In this document: positions 1 through 5,549 of the stretch, piece by piece
How the letters are laid out: every line of letters starts with the position of its first letter
How positions within the stretch are numbered: the first letter of the stretch is position 1
Assembly (NCBI GenBank): GCA_031263665.1
Contig: JAISFJ010000144.1
Location: 1-6,105, forward strand
DNA: 6,105 nucleotides
Source: Coriobacteriales bacterium
Lineage (GTDB): Bacteria; Actinomycetota; Coriobacteriia; Coriobacteriales; UBA8131
Direction of reading: 5' to 3'
The notes under the pieces: generated by a model
Told to the model about the DNA's origin: nothing
The model's database searches: none
Seen by the model: only the letters and a program-made list of their open reading frames with translations
Position numbers and translations under genes: made by a program

Positions 1-54
1 AAATACCAGAAAACGTGCCGCCTTCTGTCTTTCTAACCTGGTCGAACCCCTCAA

Positions 55-145
55 AGGACATAAATGAACCGTCCCCTTTATGTCCTATGCGCAGTAGACA
101 AAGAACCGTCTGCACTCTATGAATCGGCTGGGTTAATAGACAAAG
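55..145. repeat. Hairpin and short repeats around GAACCGTC, possible transposase-flank remnant
   Basis: A perfect 10-bp inverted repeat (AGGACATAAA at 55-64, TTTATGTCCT at 77-86) encloses a 12-nt loop containing GAACCGTCCCC. GAACCGTC recurs at 103-110 (first copy 66-73), and TAGACAAAG occurs at 95-103 and 137-145. From memory, GAACCGTCCCC beside GACAAAG/GACATAAA stems is typical of DNA flanking REP-associated Y1 tyrosine transposases (IS200/COG1943 relatives). No transposase is visible here; it could lie left of the window or be lost. The repeats are directly seen; the link to a transposase is inference. The rest of 1-248 shows no convincing gene. Confidence 0.45.
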
Positions 146-248
146 CTAAGTTTCCTTTAACGCATGGTGCCTATTTGCCAGAGTTATCACACGTGAAACG
201 GAATACCAGCAGCTTATAAAGGACACATGGAAAGACATTGAGGCAAAT

Positions 249-602
249 TTACGCAAGACCAGTGACTGTGGCAACTCGTACCATTACTTCTTCCATAGTC
301 GCGTCGTCGAGAGCGCCAAGGTGCTCAAGCGCGCCTCTTTGCTCACGAATATCGATGTCCATTGCTCGCAGGGCTTCGCACTGCACGTAGCCGGTTATCG
401 GGTTTCCCTCGCGAATGTTAACGTGCAGAGGATAATGGTTGTTCACGGATGTGACGGGTGCCACCAGCGTCAGCGAGGACATATTGTTGATGTTCCAAGG
501 GCTGATGACAATTGCATAGTACCTGCCAGCCGGTTCATGGCGCTTGGAGGGGTCGAAGTTAATGCTGATGATGTCCCCTTGTTCGCATATCAAGAAGACC
601 AC
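249..602 (-). CDS. mazF: MazF/PemK-family endoribonuclease toxin
   Basis: This is the toxin of a type II toxin-antitoxin pair; MazF family members are small ribonucleases that cut mRNA at short specific sites and are held inactive by bound MazE. The 117-residue length is normal. Seen in the sequence: GDIISINFDPS at residues 9-19, then HEPAGRYYAIVISP at 22-35, which matches the family GHEQAGRRPALVLSP block with the likely catalytic Arg27, and APVTS at 48-52 with Thr51/Ser52 in the catalytic Thr position. The C-terminal EALRAMDIDIR segment (from about residue 76) is also typical. The listed start is a GTG at 602 overlapping mazE by 13 bp. An in-frame TTG at 593 would overlap the mazE stop by only 4 bp and leaves four residues before GD, also family-like. 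Neither has a clear Shine-Dalgarno, so translation is probably coupled to mazE. It appears intact. Confidence 0.9.
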   Translation of the reverse strand: MVFLICEQGDIISINFDPSKRHEPAGRYYAIVISPWNINNMSSLTLVAPVTSVNNHYPLHVNIREGNPITGYVQCEALRAMDIDIREQRGALEHLGALDDATMEEVMVRVATVTGLA

Positions 603-877
603 GCGCCAAGTTCAGCGCCCTCGAATCCGTCCTCAGGCCAAACGTCCCGGTTGTCAAGCCGTTTGCCACGATAGTCCTTAAACAGCTCCTCGTAAGACAT
701 CAGGTGCACCGGTCGAATGCGCCTGTGAGCTTCACCAGCAGGGATAATCTCTAAGTAGCCCTGTTGGTTGACCCGTATATCCACTTTGTCTCCCTGCACC
801 AAACCAGCCAGGCGCAGTTTTTCTCTTGGTACCCTGATGGCATAGCTGTTGCCCCATTGGGCGACGGCAGTAGTCAT
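590..877 (-). CDS. mazE: MazE-family antitoxin (AbrB/SpoVT-type DNA-binding)
   Basis: This is the antitoxin that neutralises MazF and, with it, usually represses the operon. The 95-residue protein has an N-terminal swapped-hairpin AbrB-type DNA-binding domain (about residues 1-48): WGNSYAIRVPRE at 8-19, LRLAGLVQGDKVDI at 21-34, and YLEII. Its acidic, aromatic C-terminal tail (SYEELFKDYRG, then DVWPEDGFEGAELGAW) is the kind of flexible segment that wraps the toxin. The ATG at 877 is preceded by a strong ribosome-binding site, GGAGG at 884-888, six bases upstream. The gene is first in a two-gene operon, and its 3' end overlaps the toxin start, the usual antitoxin-first order. It appears intact. 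Confidence 0.9.
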   Translation of the reverse strand: MTTAVAQWGNSYAIRVPREKLRLAGLVQGDKVDIRVNQQGYLEIIPAGEAHRRIRPVHLMSYEELFKDYRGKRLDNRDVWPEDGFEGAELGAWSS

Positions 878-904
878 GTTTCGCCTCCATCACGCGACTT
901 CGAT

Positions 905-945
905 GTATCTACTTGTAGTTTATACTATCACATATGCCTCAACAA
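905..945 (-). promoter_or_regulatory. Probable mazEF promoter with palindromic operator
   Basis: Positions 905-925 form an imperfect palindrome of the form GTAT-N2-ACT-N3-AGT-N2-ATAC centred on 915, with seven matching positions per arm. It lies 28 bp upstream of the mazE start. On the minus strand a TATAAA (924-919) overlaps it, with TTGTTG (945-940) 15 bp further upstream, a short-spaced but plausible sigma-70-type promoter. MazE or MazEF complexes commonly repress their own promoter through such palindromes; that role is inferred here. Confidence 0.5.
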
Positions 946-1062
946 ATACGGTAGAGTTCATTAGTGAGATGGCAGAGGCGGTAAATTTCCGGTAGTAGAC
1001 AGGGAGAGGTGTGTGACCAATAGTCGTGTCAGAGCGCGGCTTTGACAAAGTTGTGACGGGCG

Positions 1063-1091
1063 TTGTTGTTGCGGGTTGAGACTGATATGAT
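1063..1091 (+). promoter_or_regulatory. Promoter of the lipoprotein gene (extended -10)
   Basis: TTGTTG (1063-1068) is followed after exactly 17 bp by TATGAT (1086-1091), and a TG dinucleotide one base upstream of the -10 box (1083-1084) makes it an extended -10. Predicted transcription start is near 1098, giving a leader of about 20 nt that holds the GGAAGGTGGG purine-rich ribosome-binding region (1102-1111) before the ATG at 1119. A consensus TTGACA at 1042-1047 has no -10 at the right distance and is probably incidental. Confidence 0.6.
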
Positions 1092-1118
1092 GCAAAGAAC
1101 GGGAAGGTGGGACAGGTG

Positions 1119-3035
1119 ATGAGTAACAGAGGGTTTTTGCGGACAATAGGTATCGGGGCACTCCTGGGCGTCTTGCTGTTGAGCGCTTGTGGCACATCTG
1201 CGTCCTCGTCCGGCGGCGAGCCTGACAACCCGCCCGCGTTAGACGGCGGCGGCGCGGACACGAGCGCGGACACGAGCGCGGACACATCAAGTCAGCTGCC
1301 CGAGTCGAGGGCCGTCACGTGTCTGGAGGATAGCCTCGCGGCGCTTGATGAGGTCATTTATGTCTACCGGGATTTCTCAGACGGCCTCAACACCTTTACG
1401 CAAAAAGCATGGATGGGCAGCAGCAACAGCAACATTCCCGCGATGGATGAGGGGGCCGAAGCCTATTCGGGTATATCTGGCATAACAGCCGAGCTCGACT
1501 TAGCCAACCATAGCTGGGGCGGCTATATGTTCTTAAACGGCTCGCTGGCGGCCGGCCAGACGCAGCCTGTCCCTGACTTTGGCCAGACCGACTGCGGGCT
1601 TAACCTGGTAGGCGCGACATAGCTGGTTTTTTATGCCAAAGGTGAGACCGGCGAAGAACAGGTTGAGTTTTTTATGGGCGGCATGGGCTGGGACAACGGC
1701 TTTGCGACTGCGGAGTTTCCTGACTCCACACAAAAGATAAGCCTTGGCACCGTCGCGCTTTCAGCCGAGTGGCAGAAATTCGAAATCGACTTAGCCGGCG
1801 CGGATTTGAGCCGAGTCGGATGCGGTTTTGGCTGGGTGACCAACGACGTGAGCAACTTCGGCCTTTCCGTAGTACGCTTCTCTTTGGACGACATTCACTA
1901 TGAGTTCGCCGAGCCCAGGCTCACTCCCCTGTTCCTACAAAGCTATGCCTCGGTCGCGCCAAGCGCAGATGCGGCCATCATCAACAATTTCGCGTATCTG
2001 TACGACAACGCGGCCGCGGCGCTGGCCCTTTCTCACGCGGGAAAACACGAGCGCGCACAACAAATTGCCGACGCAATCGTATACGCGCTAGAAAACGACC
2101 GCGCATATTCCGACGGGCGACTGCGCAACGCCTATTCCTCCGGCGACCCGCACAGCTTTAAGGGCTGGCTCTCGGGCAAGGGGGAGCAGTTCGCCCGCAT
2201 CCCCGGCTTCTATGACCGAGAGGACGGGCAGTGGTATGAGGATTACTATGCCGTCTCCACCGCGACTGGCAACCTCGCCTGGGCGATGCTTGCGCTTTGC
2301 GAGGTGTATGAAAACGCCCCCGCACGCACGGACTACCTCAGCGCGGCACGCGAGATAGGCGATTTTGTCCTCACGTTAAAAGACGACGCGGGCGGGTTCA
2401 CGGCCGGCTACGAAGGCTGGGAGGGAAGCGAGGTCAAGGCCGGCTACAAATCCACGGAGCACAACATCGACCTGATAAGCGCCTATGGCCGCCTGGCTGA
2501 GCTCACGGGTGAGGCGAGGTACACAGAGGCGGCAACGCACGCAGAGACCTTTGTCCTCACCATGTATGATGAGGAGCGGCACTGCTTTTACACCGGCACC
2601 GGCGAGGACGGCACAACTATCAACAAGGATGTCTTGCCGTTGGATTGCAACACCTGGGCGCTCCTTGCTTTGGGCGACAGGTTTGAGGATGCCACGGCGG
2701 TTATGGAATTCGTAGAGCAGAATATGCGGACGGAAGACGGCTACGACTTTAATACCGATAAGGACGGCGTGTGGTTTGAGGGCACGGCGCAGGTCGCGTT
2801 GGTCTACGCGCAGATGGGCGACACCGCCCGTTATGAGGAGATTCTCGCATTGCTGGACTCAAACGAGCTGCCAACCGGCAGCATGCCCGCCGCCGACCGA
2901 GACGGCGTGAGCACCGGTTTCATCGTCAACGGTACAGACATCCTGTGGGAATACGGAAACCGCCCGCATACAGGCGCCACCGCATGGCTTGCCTTCGCGC
3001 AGATGAACTACAACCCGTTACGCTGCGATTTTTAG
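1119..3035 (+). pseudogene. Surface lipoprotein with six-hairpin glycosidase-like domain, interrupted by one in-frame TAG
   Basis: One reading frame runs from 1119 to 3035 (638 residues) with a single TAG at codon 168 (1620-1622). Residues 1-23 are a lipoprotein signal peptide with two Arg, a hydrophobic core and lipobox LSAC ending at Cys24, so the protein should be anchored to the membrane outer face. A Gly/Ser/Asp linker with three ADTS repeats (46-57) follows. Residues about 80-265 look like a beta-sandwich carbohydrate-binding domain (YRDFSDGLNTF, EFFMGGMGWDNG, GFGWVTND, LDDIHYEF), and the TAG falls inside it, in GAT-stop-LVFYAKGE. Residues about 285-638 are alpha-helical repeats resembling (alpha/alpha)6 barrels, with KSTEHNID (444-451), DGVWFEGTAQ (549-558) and NRPHTGATAW (614-623). 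Carbohydrate cleavage or binding is inferred; I cannot name the glycosidase family or its catalytic acids. ATG1119 is preferred over GTG1107 for its spacing to the purine-rich region. Alternatives to a pseudogene are read-through, recoding, or reinitiation at ATG1674 giving 453 residues without a signal peptide. Confidence 0.8.
1254..1289 (+). repeat. 12-bp coding tandem repeat (ADTS x3)
   Basis: GCGGACACGAGC is repeated perfectly at 1254-1265 and 1266-1277. A third copy at 1278-1289 diverges only at synonymous positions. It encodes three ADTS units in the linker just after the lipoprotein Cys, a low-complexity spacer that probably holds the folded domains away from the membrane. Confidence 0.85.
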
Positions 3036-3043
3036 AAGTACCC

Positions 3044-3202
3044 TTAATCTTTTGAGCGGTATCGATTGTAGAGGTCTCTCATTTCTTTGCGAGAATGGAC
3101 ATTGAGCTTCTTGTAGAGATTTGAGACATGGGTCTTTACCGTACCGGAGGAAAGGGAGCACGAATGCTCGATTTCAAGGTATTTCAGACCCTGCATGAGA
3201 AC
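3044..3202 (-). pseudogene. 5'-truncated LuxR-type transcriptional regulator (C-terminal HTH only)
   Basis: About 52 codons ending at a TAA (3046-3044) encode the last part of a LuxR/FixJ-type helix-turn-helix: MQGLKYLEIEHSCSLSSGTV then KTHVSNLYKKLNVHSRKEMRDL. The recognition helix region (SSGTVKTHVSNLYKKL) is preserved. Homology starts abruptly around 3202; further upstream codons in this frame are antisense to the torD remnant and are not LuxR-like. Everything before the HTH (in Coriobacteriia often a many-helix membrane sensor) is missing, as is the first HTH helix. Its end lies 8 bp from the convergent lipoprotein gene. The family call is strong; loss of function is inferred from truncation. 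Confidence 0.8.
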
Positions 3203-3463
3203 TGGATTTTTTAGCCAAGTTAGCCAAACGTGCTGAAGAAACCTGGGCGGATAACAACGCGACTGCAACCCTTAATGCCCTGGGAGCTTCCGAAGCGTTC
3301 TTGCGTGAGCACCTCATAAAATGGGTTGGCTTGTTTTCCACCGCACTGAGCAAGGCGAAGTGTGAAAGCTTCTTTTTATCAGGAAGTATCCGAGGTGCTT
3401 GAAGCCTTCATTTCAATCGATTTGGAGGCGCTTGCCGATATTCAAAATGCCATAAAAGAGTGA
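3199..3463 (+). pseudogene. 5'-truncated, frameshifted TorD/DmsD-like chaperone remnant
   Basis: In frame 1 from 3199: ELDFLAKLAKRAEETW, ATLNALGASEAF, LREHLIKWVGLFSTALSKAK, CESFF. In frame 2 from about 3374: FYQEVSEVLEAFISIDLEA, then LADIQNAIKE and TGA at 3461-3463. Joined, this reads as the C-terminal half of a TorD-family chaperone (FLREHL.KWV..F is its hallmark), which binds apo-molybdoenzymes of the DMSO/TMAO reductase group before Tat export. The frames join at a run of five T (3373-3377), consistent with one inserted T. In frame 1 a TGA sits directly before 3199, and the N-terminal half is absent. No partner oxidoreductase is in the window. The family is assigned from memory of the motif. 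Confidence 0.72.
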
Positions 3464-3505
3464 CCGGGACAAGAAGGAGAGGGCTCGCGGAGCTTGCCCT
3501 TGTTA

Positions 3506-4672
3506 TCAACTCGGAGCTCGAAAGTTACGCCAGTTTGTGAATCTTGCATCACTTACCCTCAAACCATCAGGACCGTCGTAGAGCACAAATAGTTTAGTAT
3601 TTTCCGGGTCGTTCTCGTTTGCAAGCGTTTTGAGTGTGGACGTGAACTTTGCATTGGCTGTTTGGGCCGCTTTAATTTCATAAAGCAACAGGCTATCAGG
3701 AGAATCAAAGACCAGATCAACCTCTTTTTTGTCGCCCCTGACAGAACGCCAATAGTAAGCTCGCGGCTGTCTGTTGGCATGTAGGCGCTGCTTGTAAAAT
3801 TCCGCAATAACAGCATTCTCAAATATATGGCCGCGCCCCGTATGCCCCCTGATATCCGTGCTGCTTTCCAAGCCAAGCAACGCGCACAACAGGCCGGTGT
3901 CATAGAAATACAATTTGGGTGTTTTAGTAAAACGCTTGCCAAAGTTCTTGTAATAAGGCATCAGGCGAAAGCAGATGTAGCTTTCCTCAAGGATTGTGAG
4001 CCAGGAACGAACCGTTGCGACATTGGCGGACACGTCACGCGCAAGGTCGGAATAATTGACCAGGCAGCCAGCTCTTGCCGCGCAAGCCACCATGAAGTCA
4101 CGGAACCGTGTCAAATCATGGACGCCAGTCTCCGAGGCGATATCGCGTTCCACATAGGTTCTGATATAGTTTGCGTAGAAGAGCCGCGGATTGATATTTT
4201 CGGCAATTACCTGAGGATAACAACCGGCAAACAGCCAATCATCAACATTTTGAGTCCACTTTGGCTGACTCATCTCTAACAGGGACAGAGGTAAGAGAGT
4301 CGCTATGCCAACACGCCCTGCCAATGACTGTGATATGCTTCGAAGCATCAGAAAATTCTGTGAGCCAGACAGGATATATGACCCCGGAATACGGTGACTG
4401 TCTACCTGGGTTTGCAGATAGGAGAAAATATCCGGTGCCCTCTGAGCTTCATCGATAATCAACGGAGGCTCATAGGTGGCAAGAAAGCCCCGTGGGTCGT
4501 CAATTGCCGCCTGCCTTATATCGGGTTCCTCCAAGTTGACATACCGGTAGGCAGCAAATTCTTGTCGCAAGAGGGTGCTTTTACCACTTTGCCGTGGGCC
4601 GGTCAAAAAGACAACAGGAAATTGTGCAACAAGTTCCTGCAAAGAGGCAGTAAGCGTGCGAGGAATATACAT
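3506..4672 (-). CDS. AAA_14/DUF4143-family ATPase
   Basis: This is a 388-residue P-loop ATPase of the widespread family usually annotated 'ATP-binding protein, DUF4143'. Family members are common in genomic islands and their role is not established. N-terminal AAA domain (1-175): Walker A GPRQSGKS at 25-32 with Lys31, Walker B LIIDEA at 71-76 with Asp74/Glu75, sensor-like YILSGSQN at 99-106, and the conserved YIRTYVERDI at 169-178. A winged-helix-like middle part (YSDLARDVSANVATVRSWL) leads into the DUF4143 end, which carries a PD-(D/E)XK-like set: FENAV with Glu285, EVDLVF with Asp319, and YEIKA with Glu332/Lys334. I start at ATG 4672 because GAGGT lies just upstream at normal spacing; a TTG at 4684 is the alternative (392 residues). 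It is transcribed alone from the promoter at 4721-4749 and seems intact. Nuclease activity is only a structural suggestion. Confidence 0.9.
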   Translation of the reverse strand: MYIPRTLTASLQELVAQFPVVFLTGPRQSGKSTLLRQEFAAYRYVNLEEPDIRQAAIDDPRGFLATYEPPLIIDEAQRAPDIFSYLQTQVDSHRIPGSYILSGSQNFLMLRSISQSLAGRVGIATLLPLSLLEMSQPKWTQNVDDWLFAGCYPQVIAENINPRLFYANYIRTYVERDIASETGVHDLTRFRDFMVACAARAGCLVNYSDLARDVSANVATVRSWLTILEESYICFRLMPYYKNFGKRFTKTPKLYFYDTGLLCALLGLESSTDIRGHTGRGHIFENAVIAEFYKQRLHANRQPRAYYWRSVRGDKKEVDLVFDSPDSLLLYEIKAAQTANAKFTSTLKTLANENDPENTKLFVLYDGPDGLRVSDARFTNWRNFRAPS

Positions 4673-4720
4673 CTGACACCTCAACTTCTTTGAGACAATC
4701 TACTAGTTTTTACTGTGCTG

Positions 4721-4749
4721 ATTATATAGTTTTGAATGAGGCGATTCAA
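4721..4749 (-). promoter_or_regulatory. Sigma-70-type promoter of the DUF4143 ATPase
   Basis: On the minus strand TTGAAT (4749-4744) and a consensus TATAAT (4726-4721) are separated by exactly 17 bp. The predicted transcript starts near 4714 and leaves a leader of about 40 nt before ATG 4672, with the GAGGT ribosome-binding site in it. This is the best consensus promoter in the window. Confidence 0.72.
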
Positions 4750-4795
4750 CACTGCGTCCTGCGGCACGCAACCTAAAACAGCGCCAAGCGTAAAC

Positions 4796-4870
4796 ACACA
4801 AAGGTGGAAAGGTCGCCAAATGGAGGAAGGGCGACCAAATGAAGGAAGGGCGGCCTTTCCACCTTTGTGT
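4796..4870. repeat. 75-bp palindromic element with internal direct repeats
   Basis: Arms ACACAAAGGTGGAAAGG (4796-4812) and CCTTTCCACCTTTGTGT (4854-4870) are perfect 17-bp inverted repeats. Pairing continues inward to 4817/4849 with only one T/G mismatch, a 22-bp stem. The inner part holds a tandem pair, CCAAATGGAGGAAGGGCG (4816-4833) and CCAAATGAAGGAAGGGCG (4835-4852), differing at one base. A smaller GGTCGCC/GGCGACC stem (4811-4817 with 4830-4836) can compete with the outer one. There is no T-run after either arm, so it is not a standard terminator. It could be a REP/MITE-like element, a cruciform site or an RNA hairpin; its function is unknown. Confidence 0.85.
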
Positions 4871-5100
4871 CGCGCTCGCCCGCGTCAGCAGTGCGTCGCA
4901 CGCAGTATGTTTATCTCTCATGCAAGCGCAAGGCGTGCTCTCTATAAATTGCCCGCTACCGTGGACAAGGATGCACGAGTGCTCTACTTGAGATTGTGTC
5001 GGAAGCCGTGTCGTTTTCGACGGTCCTGTGGCGTTCGCTAACGTCTTCTCCACTCTTGAGTGCAGCCGTAGACATCCTGAAAACGTATTAGCCTCGTATC

Positions 5101-5391
5101 CAACAGATTCTCACGCTGCGTTCGCGAAAGCGTACCTCACCAGCAATCAACAAGCTCACTACGCTCAGAATCTGCCACACACTGTGCGCACCACGGTAAA
5201 CGAAACAAGGTTGTTTCATGGCAATGACATCAAGGGGGTGGAATTCAGGCCGAAACAGACTCATGACCTGCGAAAACGCCACCTGATGTCATATTGTCTG
5301 AGCGGAGCACACCCATACGGTGGGGCACAGGGTAAGCTTTTGTAAGGTCCTTCGGCTGCGCTCAGGATAAACTCCGCGTGAGAATCTGTTG
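5101..5391. repeat. 291-bp segment bounded by perfect 16-bp inverted repeats
   Basis: CAACAGATTCTCACGC (5101-5116) is the exact reverse complement of GCGTGAGAATCTGTTG (5376-5391). Inside, ATGACATCA (5224-5232) pairs with TGATGTCAT (5284-5292), and GGTGG (5237-5241) pairs with CCACC (5279-5283) after a 4-nt bulge. CGCTCAG occurs at 5162-5168 and 5359-5365 and inverted at 5298-5304. No transposase is encoded and I see no clear target-site duplication. A MITE-like non-autonomous element or a structured RNA locus are both possible. Confidence 0.6.
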
Positions 5392-5436
5392 AGTGCAACA
5401 AAGAGGGGCTCTTTAGAATGCTTTTCGGTCACACTG

Positions 5437-5446
5437 CCCCCCCCCC
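5437..5446 (+). repeat. C10 homopolymer run upstream of the sirtuin gene
   Basis: Ten consecutive C lie 103 bp before the sirtuin start, between the repeat segment and the promoter-like boxes. Runs of this length are prone to slippage. Because it is intergenic, any effect would be on transcription spacing, which is speculative. Confidence 0.8.
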
Positions 5447-5480
5447 TTCCTTGTCAACTTCCGCAGCGCACACCGCGACT

Positions 5481-5500
5481 GCTCTATACTGTTCTATACT
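5481..5500 (+). promoter_or_regulatory. Duplicated TATACT box, possible sirtuin promoter
   Basis: A 10-bp tandem repeat (GCTCTATACT at 5481-5490, GTTCTATACT at 5491-5500) puts two TATACT -10-like boxes 50-60 bp upstream of the sirtuin start. No good -35 is found 16-18 bp upstream of either; TTGTCA at 5451-5456 is too far away. This is a weak prediction based on the -10 matches and position only. Confidence 0.3.
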
Positions 5501-5549
5501 GGTAATCAGACATCAAAACGCCTCAAAAAAACCGAACATAAGGAGTGCC

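Larger units (their letters stand above)
4871..5480. other. Gene-free stretch with structured repeats
   Basis: No frame on either strand gives a protein I recognise. The longest plus-strand frame, 5028-5345, has a composition unlike the neighbouring genes and no good ribosome-binding site. What is visible is structure: a small TGCGT/ACGCA hairpin (4892-4904), a CACTC/GAGTG palindrome (5051-5062), the 291-bp inverted-repeat segment listed separately, an AAAGAG/CTCTTT hairpin with a 3-nt loop (5400-5414) lacking a terminator T-run, and a C10 run (5437-5446). Confidence 0.6.

Noticed and set aside
1042..1047. Consensus TTGACA as the -35 of the lipoprotein promoter
   Set aside because: The sequence 17 bp downstream (GTTGTT) is not a -10 box; TTGTTG/TATGAT at 1063-1091 fits much better.
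3203..3268. Extending the LuxR fragment to an apparent 74-codon gene starting at 3268
   Set aside because: The first 22 codons are antisense to the torD remnant and show no LuxR similarity, so that start is an artefact of the junction.
3465..3505. Possible terminator between the torD remnant and the ATPase (GGGC at 3481-3484 with GCCC at 3496-3499, outer ACAA/TTGT)
   Set aside because: The stem is broken by a seven-base asymmetric internal loop and has no T-run on either strand, so I do not call it.
4703..5053. 116-codon minus-strand and 101-codon plus-strand frames across the palindromic element
   Set aside because: They read through the hairpin on both strands, as expected for a palindrome, and give no protein-like sequence.
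5028..5345. 105-codon plus-strand reading frame in the repeat region
   Set aside because: No ribosome-binding site, no recognisable domain, and it overlaps the inverted-repeat segment; it is more likely a chance frame.
5348..5368. CCTTCGGCTGCGCTCAGGA resembling an interspersed repeat motif seen in many genomes
   Set aside because: It is a single partial match in this window, and its repeat status cannot be judged without the genome; noted only as part of the 5101-5391 element.
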